From Desulfobacterales bacterium (GTDB lineage: Bacteria; Desulfobacterota; Desulfobulbia; Desulfobulbales; BM004): a DNA stretch of 16,139 nt. A model generated the notes under the pieces. The model saw nothing but the letters and a program-made list of their open reading frames with translations, did not search any database and was not told the DNA's origin. The stretch lies in contig JAUXHH010000012.1 in assembly GCA_030621655.1 (NCBI GenBank), positions 1 to 16,139 of the forward strand, read 5' to 3'. This document shows, one piece after another, positions 1 through 5,494 of the stretch. Position numbers and translations under genes: made by a program. How positions within the stretch are numbered: the stretch's first letter is position 1; each line of letters starts with the position of its first letter.

Positions 1-167
1 TGATCATTCAGGGTTCTTGCAATCAGGTTGATCTTCCTGTTCCATTTTTTCAATTCATGGAAATAAAGAGCAAGATGTGAAAGCGCTTCAGGCTGGTTAT
101 CAAGAGAAAGCCCCATGAGTTTGAGACCCTTGGCAAGAAAATTCTCTGCATCGATGGTTGAGAGCAT
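1..167 (-). CDS. rsmG: 16S rRNA (guanine-N7)-methyltransferase RsmG, N-terminal part
   Basis: Only the first 55 codons are in the window; the gene continues past position 1. RsmG (GidB) uses S-adenosylmethionine to methylate G527 of 16S rRNA. The visible peptide starts MLSTIDAENFLAKGLKLMGL and contains the family's early helical signature, HELKKWNRKINLIA, about 40 residues in. The SAM-binding fold lies outside the window. The ATG at 167-165 has no clear ribosome binding site. The reading frame stays open upstream, but that stretch is 8-bp periodic DNA and unlikely to be coding. The gene follows hisD by 156 bp in the same direction, so it may be read with nadE and hisD or from its own promoter. 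The family call rests on the WN-KINL motif alone. Confidence 0.82.
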   Translation of the reverse strand, partial: MLSTIDAENFLAKGLKLMGLSLDNQPEALSHLALYFHELKKWNRKINLIARTLND

Positions 168-205
168 GGGGATTTCAGTGATTAGTGATTCCTGGGCAAA
201 ATTAC

Positions 206-316
206 TGGAGTAATGGAGAGATGGAGAGATAAAGTGATGGTTTTCCAGTTTTCCAATATTCCAAGATCGGCATCACTTTTTTCCTTCGAAACCTTGAATC
301 CTTAACCCCTCGATTC
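206..316. repeat. 8-bp periodic intergenic DNA between hisD and rsmG
   Basis: Three short blocks, each about three 8-mers long, fill most of the hisD-rsmG gap. Block one (206-229) is TGGAGTAA, TGGAGAGA, TGGAGAGA. Block two (241-264) is TTTTCCAG, TTTTCCAA, TATTCCAA. Block three (293-316) is CTTGAATC, CTTAACCC, CTCGATTC. The unit sequence differs between blocks but the period does not. No open reading frame or stable hairpin is apparent. Confidence 0.6.
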
Positions 317-323
317 CTGTATT

Positions 324-1637
324 TTATTCCTCTTCCTTCATCCTTACCTCGACAGACTTTGCATGGGCGGAAAGACCTTCGAGGTTCGCCAGTGCCATGA
401 TATGGGGCCCATCTTCCAGCAGCGCGGCACGGCTATAGGAAATAATGCTGCTTTTTTTTAAAAAGGTCTCTACACCAAGAGCTGAAGAAAACCGGGCCGT
501 GCCCATGGTTGGCAGAACATGGTTTGGACCTGCCAGATAGTCTCCAGCCGCTTCCGGAGAGTAATCGCCCAGAAATATGGCACCGGCATGCTGAATAGCA
601 TTAAGCCATGTATCAGGTTTTTCTATCATCAATTCCAGATGTTCGGCAGCAATTTTATTGGCGAGCCCAATTGCCTCCTCGATATCTTCAGCTACTAATA
701 TAACTCCCCTGTTTTTCAGAGCATTGGTGGCGATTTCATAGCGGCTCAATTCCTGCAACTGTCGTTCAAGCTCCTGGACGACCTGTTGGCCAATTTCATG
801 ACTTGTGGTGACAAGCATCGCCAATGCCTGAGGATCATGCTCCGCTTGGGCCAGCATATCTGCAGCAATAAATGCGGGACGGGCTGATTGGTCTGCTATA
901 ATCAATACCTCACTTGGCCCTGCAATCATATCTATACCTACAATCCCGGCAACCTGTTGTTTTGCCTCGGCTACATACTGGTTACCCGGGCCGACAATTA
1001 CATCGACTCTGGGAATGGATTGGGTGCCATACGCCAGTGCTGCAATAGCCCAGGCGCTCCCTGCCTTATAAACCTCATCAATACCGATCTTGCTGGCTGC
1101 AACCAACAGGGCAGGGTGCACTTCTCCTTTTTCATTGGGGGGAGTCACCATAATCCGTTTCTCAACCCCGGCAATTCCAGCAGGAATGCCATTCATCAAT
1201 ACTGAAGAAACAAGTGGAGTCCGCCCTCCCTGCCCTCCAGGAACATAGAGCCCTGCTGCTGCCACAGGCCTTATCAAACGCCCTGTGATCACTCCGTCAT
1301 CACGGGTTATGGTCCAGGATTTTTCCAACTCCTGCTCATGAAAAAACTGCACCCGCTCAATAGCCAACGACAATGTTTCCTTAAATGGTTGATCAACCTG
1401 GGTGTGGGCCCTGTCAAATTCCTCCTGCGACACTTTAAGCTGGTTTATCTGAAAATCAGGGGCATCGAACTTCCGGATAAATCCCAGCAAAGCCTCATCT
1501 CCATTTTCCCTGACTGCTGCAAGAATATCAGTTACAGCTTTATTGCAGCCGGTCTCAGCTTCCTGTAACCTGTTAAGCAGCTTTTGAATAAGTTTCTGCC
1601 CTGCAGATGTTGTTGTCTTTGTCGGTATTATTATCAT
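324..1637 (-). CDS. hisD: Histidinol dehydrogenase
   Basis: Catalyses the last two steps of histidine biosynthesis, oxidising L-histidinol to L-histidine with two NAD+, in the cytoplasm. The 437-residue protein has the normal length and all family signatures: YVPGGQGGRTPL (131-142), VGPGNQYVAEAK (215-226), GPSEVLIIAD (240-249), zinc ligands Q264, H267, D366 and H425, and the catalytic pair E332-H333 in AAEHLELM. The ATG at 1637 follows an AAGGGG ribosome binding site lying in the 17-bp gap after nadE, so the two are almost certainly co-transcribed. No other his genes are in view, so hisD is detached from any his operon here. It looks intact and ordinary. Confidence 0.98.
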   Translation of the reverse strand: MIIIPTKTTTSAGQKLIQKLLNRLQEAETGCNKAVTDILAAVRENGDEALLGFIRKFDAPDFQINQLKVSQEEFDRAHTQVDQPFKETLSLAIERVQFFHEQELEKSWTITRDDGVITGRLIRPVAAAGLYVPGGQGGRTPLVSSVLMNGIPAGIAGVEKRIMVTPPNEKGEVHPALLVAASKIGIDEVYKAGSAWAIAALAYGTQSIPRVDVIVGPGNQYVAEAKQQVAGIVGIDMIAGPSEVLIIADQSARPAFIAADMLAQAEHDPQALAMLVTTSHEIGQQVVQELERQLQELSRYEIATNALKNRGVILVAEDIEEAIGLANKIAAEHLELMIEKPDTWLNAIQHAGAIFLGDYSPEAAGDYLAGPNHVLPTMGTARFSSALGVETFLKKSSIISYSRAALLEDGPHIMALANLEGLSAHAKSVEVRMKEEE

Positions 1638-1654
1638 TTTAAAACCCCTTTACA

Positions 1655-3388
1655 TTAAACACCTTCATCTCTGTAATTCTGGGCTGTGGGATAACGACGC
1701 CCATAGCCGAAAGCCTTGGAACTGACCTTTAGCCCGAGTGGCGCCTGCTTACGTTTATATTCATTAATCCTTATGCGTCTAACAACATCCTGCACAACCT
1801 GCCTGTCGAAACCCATTGCAGCTATCTCTCCAACGCTCAGATTCTGCTCAAGGTATGCCTTTAAAATTGCATCCAGAATATCATAGGGAGGCAAGTCATC
1901 CTGGTCCAACTGGTTCGGTGCCAGTTCTGCTGAAGGAGGCCTTTCAATTATACTTTTCGGAATTATCTCCTTATTGCGATTTATATATCGGGCCAGTCTA
2001 TATACCAACAGTTTAGGCACATCGGATATTACAGCCAGGCCGCCGCTCATATCTCCATACAAGGTGCAGTATCCCACAGCTATTTCCGACTTGTTTCCAG
2101 TTGATAGCAGAAGGGATCCAGCTTTATTTGAAAGAGCCATAAGAAGATTGCCTCGGATGCGGGCCTGAATGTTCTGTTCTGTTACATCAATTTTCGGAGA
2201 TGCATTTTCTTCGTATGCAGCAAAAACATTTTCCAGGCTTTCTTTAAAGGCAGCAAATACTGATGAAATAGTAATAATCTCAAATGGGCACCCGAGATTT
2301 GCCGCCAATAATTTTGCATCTTCAACACTTTGATCAGAGGTGTAGGGAGAAGGCATGGCCACTCCCAGGACATTTTCCTCCCCAAGGGCCTCACAGGCAA
2401 TACCACAGGTTACCGCCGAATCAATACCGCCGGAAAGACCCAAAACCCCATTGGAAAAACCACATTTTTGAGCATAATCACGAACCCCCATGACCAAAGC
2501 ATCAAAGACCGCGGCGGTTTCATACAAAAAACCATCCGGCTCTCCAGACGTTAACCCTGCATCAAACACTTCCTGGATTTGCTGACCATGCAATTCTCCC
2601 TGCCAGGTATCTGTATCCAGAACAACCATATCTTCTTTGAATCTTTCCGCTCTCGCTATAATGCTGCCGCTGCTGTTCATGGCCATGCTACAGCCATCAA
2701 ACAGTAATGAGTCCTGCCCTCCCACCTGGTTCACATAGATCAGCGGGACATCATTGTTCTGGCATACCCGCGTAAAGATTTCCTGCTTGATATTTTCCTT
2801 GTCAATATGAAAGGGCGAAGCTGAAATATTGATCAGCAGGTCAATTTTACCGTCTGCGCCTTGCAGGTCGGAGACAAGATCACTGATTGGATCAGTTGCA
2901 TAAAGTTTTTGCGGAAATGCCCCTTTATCGTTCCAGATATCTTCACAGACAGTAATCCCCACATTCAACCCTTTATAAAGACATGACTGACTGCGCCTGC
3001 CGGGTTGAAAATAACGCGCCTCATCAAATACGTCATAGGTGGGCAGAAGTCTTTTCTGGGCAGTAAATATTATTTTGCCATTTTCTATGAGACTGGCACT
3101 GTTGTGCAAAGGCTTTCCAGTATCGTCAGTATGCTTCTCAAGATGACCGCAGATGATGCCGATTCCGGAAATCCCGTTGATAAGCTTCTGCAGCGCCTTG
3201 TCATGATCAACAAGAAATGTCGACCGCTCGAGAAGATCCTGCGGGGGATAACCGCACAGGGCTAACTCAGAGAAAACAGCAAGTTCACACCCTTTTTCTC
3301 TGGCCCTGTTCGCCCAGGAAACAATTTTTTTACAATTATACGAAAAATCCCCGATGATCGGGTTTATCTGCACCAATGCTATTTTCAT
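1655..3388 (-). CDS. nadE: Glutamine-dependent NAD+ synthase
   Basis: Makes NAD+ from nicotinate adenine dinucleotide and ATP, taking ammonia from glutamine. The 577-residue protein is the two-domain form. An N-terminal nitrilase-like amidase (about 1-260) carries the triad E41 (FSELALCGYPPQ), K112 (AQKRLLPTYDV) and C148 (VCEDIW). The C-terminal synthetase (about 290-577) has the pyrophosphate loop GLSGGIDSA (317-325) and the conserved STGNKSE segment. The length is typical of short bacterial NadE with a fused amidase. ATG 3388 is the natural start, although the ribosome binding site is weak. A perfect TATAAT lies about 50 bp upstream. It heads the nadE-hisD unit and shows no damage. Confidence 0.97.
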   Translation of the reverse strand: MKIALVQINPIIGDFSYNCKKIVSWANRAREKGCELAVFSELALCGYPPQDLLERSTFLVDHDKALQKLINGISGIGIICGHLEKHTDDTGKPLHNSASLIENGKIIFTAQKRLLPTYDVFDEARYFQPGRRSQSCLYKGLNVGITVCEDIWNDKGAFPQKLYATDPISDLVSDLQGADGKIDLLINISASPFHIDKENIKQEIFTRVCQNNDVPLIYVNQVGGQDSLLFDGCSMAMNSSGSIIARAERFKEDMVVLDTDTWQGELHGQQIQEVFDAGLTSGEPDGFLYETAAVFDALVMGVRDYAQKCGFSNGVLGLSGGIDSAVTCGIACEALGEENVLGVAMPSPYTSDQSVEDAKLLAANLGCPFEIITISSVFAAFKESLENVFAAYEENASPKIDVTEQNIQARIRGNLLMALSNKAGSLLLSTGNKSEIAVGYCTLYGDMSGGLAVISDVPKLLVYRLARYINRNKEIIPKSIIERPPSAELAPNQLDQDDLPPYDILDAILKAYLEQNLSVGEIAAMGFDRQVVQDVVRRIRINEYKRKQAPLGLKVSSKAFGYGRRYPTAQNYRDEGV

Positions 3389-3434
3389 TATATTTCAGGC
3401 TGCTTCAAAGAGCTGACGACCAATTTTATTTTTC

Positions 3435-3463
3435 ATTATATGCAATTTTCAGACGTATCATAA
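3435..3463 (-). promoter_or_regulatory. Probable sigma-70 promoter of nadE-hisD
   Basis: On the minus strand a perfect TATAAT (3435-3440) sits 17 bp from a weak -35, TTATGA (3458-3463). Transcription would start near 3428, giving a leader of about 40 nt before the nadE ATG at 3388. The position suits nadE; the -35 matches only three of six consensus bases. Confidence 0.45.
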
Positions 3464-3597
3464 TCCCACCTATTCTCAATTGCAATTATCAATAATAAAC
3501 AGTTCGTTAGCTGTCCAGTTTGTACACCTGTCGCATTAGGATATTTTGAAAAAAATCCTGATTATTGATACCCCATGAACCCATAGTAAAATATTTC

Positions 3598-3642
3598 TTG
3601 ACAACATTAAGGCATTCTGATAAATGAATGAGCATTCATTTA
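3598..3642 (+). promoter_or_regulatory. Promoter-like site with TetR-type palindromic operator
   Basis: A consensus -35, TTGACA (3598-3603), is followed after 17 bp by TAAATG (3621-3626) as a possible -10, or GATAAA slightly earlier. Over the -10 lies a perfect inverted repeat: arms TAAATGAATG (3621-3630) and CATTCATTTA (3633-3642), with AG between. TGAATGA/TCATTCA half-sites are typical of TetR-family regulators, for example FadR-like fatty acid regulators. No regulator gene is nearby, and no good gene follows on the plus strand for almost 1 kb. Confidence 0.5.
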
Positions 3643-3704
3643 GGGTATTAGCTTTAAATTATATCTAAACTAAGCTGAATGGTATAATAAAATTATAGCT
3701 TATT

Positions 3705-3824
3705 TTTTCGGTCTGCTGCCTGGTTTCTATTAAGAACACTGACCCCTGATGTTAAGATCTTTCTCCTCTTTCCTTTTGTTGCAGGAATTTAAGATGAAAT
3801 TGCCCGCAGGCAGCAGACCGAAAA
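3705..3824. repeat. 120-bp MITE-like element with 18-bp perfect inverted ends
   Basis: TTTTCGGTCTGCTGCCTG (3705-3722) is the exact reverse complement of CAGGCAGCAGACCGAAAA (3807-3824). The 84 bp between are AT-rich and non-coding, and contain the string CTGACCCCTGATG on the plus strand. Size and end structure fit a small non-autonomous transposable element, but no target-site duplication is obvious. A long RNA stem of unknown role is the alternative. Confidence 0.5.
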
Positions 3825-3831
3825 TTTACAT

Positions 3832-3865
3832 AAAAAAGGGATAGGCAGAATTTGCCTATCCCTTT
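3832..3865 (-). terminator. Intrinsic terminator after the tRNA remnant
   Basis: A perfect 13-bp stem, AAAGGGATAGGCA (3835-3847) with TGCCTATCCCTTT (3853-3865), closes a 5-nt loop. Read on the minus strand it is followed by a run of U (A's at 3832-3837). It sits 10 bp beyond the CCA end of the tRNA fragment, where a tRNA gene's own terminator would be. Confidence 0.85.
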
Positions 3866-3874
3866 ACTTTTTAC

Positions 3875-3902
3875 TGGTGCCGGAGGTCGGAATCGAACCG
3901 AC
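3875..3902 (-). pseudogene. 3' end of a tRNA gene (T arm, acceptor strand, CCA) without its 5' half
   Basis: On the minus strand the sequence reads T stem-loop GTCGG-TTCGATT-CCGAC (3886-3902), acceptor strand CTCCGGC (3879-3885), discriminator A and encoded CCA (3875-3877), followed by a terminator. The required partner GCCGGAG, a D arm and an anticodon stem are absent in the 150 bp upstream on that strand. It is therefore a displaced tRNA 3' end, as left at one edge of an element that integrated into a tRNA gene, or a tRNA destroyed by a deletion. The acceptor sequence would suit a leucine tRNA, but the identity cannot be read from this part. Confidence 0.75.
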
Positions 3903-3980
3903 ATTCCTATTACTGATGCTGTACCGTTGCCTCTGTATTTCCCTTAATTATTTCTTGTCATGTTTTCTATATTGTTGTAT

Positions 3981-4127
3981 TTAATAAATTAAGTGTTCTA
4001 CTGTAGGTAATGCCTCACTGCATGCCCTCCACAAGTCTCGCTTAAGACGCTCTACGCCTTTTGGAATTATGTATGCAGTGGGGCCTTCCTTTTTTCTATA
4101 AAATCTATTGGTCTTGCTGCTGTTCAT
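3981..4127 (-). CDS. Possible 48-aa protein of unknown function
   Basis: A short open frame beginning MNSSKTNRFYRKKEGPTAYI, with an AAGGG three bases before its ATG (4127-4125) and a TAA stop at 3983-3981. The peptide is basic at the N terminus and ends in a helix-like, mixed-charge segment containing RLKRDLWRACSEAL. It has no signal peptide or motif I recognise. It lies just upstream of the tRNA remnant on the same strand, where an element's edge genes would be. It could be a chance frame or a fragment of a lost gene. Confidence 0.3.
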   Translation of the reverse strand: MNSSKTNRFYRKKEGPTAYIIPKGVERLKRDLWRACSEALPTVEHLIY

Positions 4128-4220
4128 TTTCCCTTTTGGATGGTTAAAAATGCCCTTGTGTTTTTTATGCTTCGCATACTTTGTTCTATAAGTTCCTTAC
4201 TTTATTTTTCTAGTGAGTAG

Positions 4221-4250
4221 CGGGACAGGCTTGACATTTTGACATTCCTT
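4221..4250 (+). repeat. Left copy of a 30-bp direct repeat flanking the riboswitch-hydrolase unit
   Basis: The core TTGACATTTTGACATTCC occurs here and, with one change, at 5381-5398. The two 30-bp windows (4221-4250 and 5371-5400) match at 25 of 30 positions in the same orientation. I recall similar GGGGTCAGG...TTGACATT strings beside REP-associated IS200-like (Y1) transposases, but no such gene is visible here. Confidence 0.6.
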
Positions 4251-4406
4251 CAAATGAAGTAAAGCTATATTAAATCCTTACTGAAAATTAATGGCTACCG
4301 CCATAAATTCGGCCCCATGAATAATTCCTGAAAGGTTGGCATGTCCATTAGACATCTGTACTTTATGGCCACCGTCCCAAGCACCACATAGTATCACAAG
4401 AGACAT

Positions 4407-4435
4407 TTGACTATTTTTCATTCCATGCATATTTT
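4407..4435 (+). promoter_or_regulatory. Possible promoter of the riboswitch transcript
   Basis: TTGACT (4407-4412) is followed after 17 bp by TATTTT (4430-4435). Transcription would then begin near 4442, just before the first paired base of the riboswitch at 4447. The agreement with the RNA's 5' boundary supports it; the -10 is only a partial match. Confidence 0.45.
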
Positions 4436-4446
4436 TTATATCATAG

Positions 4447-4532
4447 CTTACAATAGAAAAAGTCAAACCATTTGAAAGGATGGGGCGGAAAGCAACGGGT
4501 CTTTTAAAAGATAGCCGGGTTACCTTTGTAAG
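4447..4532 (+). ncRNA. Cyclic-di-GMP-I (GEMM-I) riboswitch aptamer
   Basis: The RNA senses c-di-GMP and controls the hydrolase gene that follows. The conserved parts are present in order. P1 is CTTACAA (4447-4453) with TTGTAAG (4526-4532). Then come GTCAAACC (4462-4469), a GAAA-tetraloop hairpin (4468-4483) of the same 16-nt length as in the Vc2 reference aptamer, GGGCGGAAAGC (4483-4493), a short second helix (TCTT/AAGA around 4500-4511) and the 3' core AGCCGGGTTACC (4513-4524). The nucleotide equivalent to Vc2 G20, which reads the ligand base, is G4462. This favours c-di-GMP over cGAMP, whose riboswitches carry A there. The usual 21-46 pair appears as U4463-G4488. Confidence 0.92.
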
Positions 4533-4549
4533 AGGTAATTCGGCTTTTT
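4513..4549 (+). terminator. Riboswitch expression platform: terminator overlapping the aptamer
   Basis: AGCCGGGTTACC (4513-4524) pairs over 12 bp (two G-U) with GGTAATTCGGCT (4534-4545), followed by a T run. The left arm is the 3' core of the aptamer, and the loop contains the 3' strand of P1 (4526-4532). Aptamer and terminator therefore cannot coexist. c-di-GMP binding should prevent termination, predicting a genetic ON switch. Confidence 0.88.
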
Positions 4550-4588
4550 ATTTTGAAAAAAATATTACACCTGAAAAGGAGAAAAGCC

Positions 4589-5239
4589 ATGAACATAAAT
4601 AATAAAGACACAGCAGTGCTATTAACCGACGTGCAGAACGACTTCTTAAGCGAACAAGGTGTCACCTGGGAGTTGGTCGGCGACAGCGTCAAGGAGAACA
4701 AGACTGTCGAGAACATCGAGAGGCTTTTTAAGGCTGCCAAGGCCAACGGGTTCGAGGTCTTCATCTCGCCCCATTACTATTACCCCACCGATCGCGGCTG
4801 GAAGTTCGGGGGAACCATTGAGAATGTAATGCATGATATCAAGATGTTTGATCGAAGCGGTGCATTGGATCTGAAAGGTTTTTCAGGGTCGGGCGCCGAT
4901 TGGTTGGAGCGCTACAAACCCTACATCGAGGACGGTAAGACTATTGTGTGCAGCCCCCATAAGGTCTATGGGCCGGAGAACAACGACGTGGCCCTGCAGC
5001 TTCGCAAACGCGGCATTGGTAAGGTCATCCTGGGGGGCATGTCGGCGAATCTGTGTGTCGAAGCCCACCTGCGCGAATTGCTCGAGCAGGGTTTTGAGGT
5101 TACCGTGGTGAAGGACGCGACGGCCGGTGCCAGGCACCCCGAGCTGGGTGACGGCTACGAGGCGGCGCTCATCAACTATGGGTATATAGCCAACGCGGTT
5201 CTGACAACGGACGAGGCTGTGAAGGCCATTGAGGGCTGA
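4589..5239 (+). CDS. Isochorismatase-family cysteine hydrolase under c-di-GMP riboswitch control
   Basis: A 216-residue enzyme of the isochorismatase-like cysteine hydrolase superfamily, which cleaves C-N or C-O bonds in small amides and vinyl ethers. The triad is visible: D14 (LLTDVQNDF), K125 (CSPHKVYG) and C156 (GGMSANLCVEAHLREL). The nicotinamidase metal motif (DxH...H) is missing; the place is taken by SPHYYYPTDRGW (60-71), so nicotinamidase is unlikely and the substrate is unknown. There is no signal peptide, so it acts in the cytoplasm. ATG 4589 follows an AAAAGGAG ribosome binding site. An upstream in-frame ATG at 4553 overlaps the terminator's T run and has no such site. Codon choice is GC-rich (AAG, GAG, GGC) compared with the AT-rich DNA before it, hinting at transfer. 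Confidence 0.93.
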   Translation: MNINNKDTAVLLTDVQNDFLSEQGVTWELVGDSVKENKTVENIERLFKAAKANGFEVFISPHYYYPTDRGWKFGGTIENVMHDIKMFDRSGALDLKGFSGSGADWLERYKPYIEDGKTIVCSPHKVYGPENNDVALQLRKRGIGKVILGGMSANLCVEAHLRELLEQGFEVTVVKDATAGARHPELGDGYEAALINYGYIANAVLTTDEAVKAIEG

Positions 5240-5370
5240 CGATCCGCCGGCAGTAGTCTGGGGCTTGAGTAGCAGTGGAGCGATGGATCTCGTTTGTCCG
5301 CTGACTTCGTGAATACCCGTTCGCCAAAACGCAAAGAAGTCGTTGTGCCAGTATTGGACATATAAGAACC

Positions 5371-5400
5371 GGGGTCAGGTTTGGCATTTTGACATTCCTC
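5371..5400 (+). repeat. Right copy of the 30-bp direct repeat
   Basis: GGGGTCAGG (5371-5379) followed by TTTGGCATTTTGACATTCC aligns with 4221-4250 at 25 of 30 positions in the same orientation, 1150 bp away. Together they bracket the promoter, riboswitch and hydrolase gene. Confidence 0.6.
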
Positions 5401-5416
5401 TCCAGCAGCGCCTCCG

Positions 5417-5448
5417 GTAAAAAATACCATCAATGATTGATGTTTTAC
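5417..5448 (+). repeat. Imperfect hairpin next to the right direct repeat
   Basis: GTAAAA (5417-5422) pairs with TTTTAC (5443-5448), and CATCAA (5428-5433) with TTGATG (5437-5442), around a TGA loop with a 5-nt bulge. The hairpin begins 17 bp after the repeat and lies 46 bp before hrpB. It resembles a REP-type palindrome more than a terminator, since no T run follows. Confidence 0.4.
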
Positions 5449-5494
5449 GTGGCAGCCCTTGTCATGATGGAGATTGCCGTGGTAAGCAGATGGT

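Larger units (their letters stand above)
3389..4446. other. AT-rich gene-poor region, probable integration scar
   Basis: About 1 kb between nadE and the riboswitch contains no convincing long gene. It holds the nadE promoter, a 22-bp palindrome over a promoter-like sequence (3598-3642), a 120-bp inverted-repeat element (3705-3824), a terminator (3832-3865), a tRNA 3' fragment (3875-3902), a possible 48-codon gene (3981-4127) and a repeat (4221-4250). Clustering of an orphan operator, a tRNA remnant and repeats suggests a stretch where mobile DNA has come and gone. No integrase or transposase gene remains. Confidence 0.55.
5240..5494. other. Intergenic region between the hydrolase gene and hrpB
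   Basis: This 255-bp gap holds the right copy of the direct repeat and a hairpin just after it. A short plus-strand frame ending at the TAA of 5361-5363 reads RLSADFVNTRSPKRKEVVV before its last residues. It begins behind an in-frame TAG and has no start signal, so it may be the tail of a decayed gene. No clear terminator for the hydrolase gene and no strong hrpB promoter are visible. Confidence 0.4.

Noticed and set aside
3875..3960. Complete tRNA gene on the minus strand
   Set aside because: No partner for the acceptor strand, no D arm and no anticodon stem precede the T arm, so only a 3' fragment is called.
4278..4466. 62-codon minus-strand frame beginning at TTG 4466
   Set aside because: TTG start without a ribosome binding site, no recognised motif, and its first codons lie antisense to the riboswitch; probably chance or a decayed fragment.
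4447..4532. cGAMP-responsive (GEMM-Ib) version of the riboswitch
   Set aside because: The ligand-reading position aligns to G4462, not A; c-di-GMP is the better prediction, though untested.
4553..4588. Earlier ATG start for the isochorismatase-family gene
   Set aside because: It begins in the T run of the riboswitch terminator and has no ribosome binding site; ATG 4589 has AAAAGGAG.
4589..5239. Nicotinamidase, which would link the gene to nadE
   Set aside because: The metal-binding DxH...H motif of PncA is absent.
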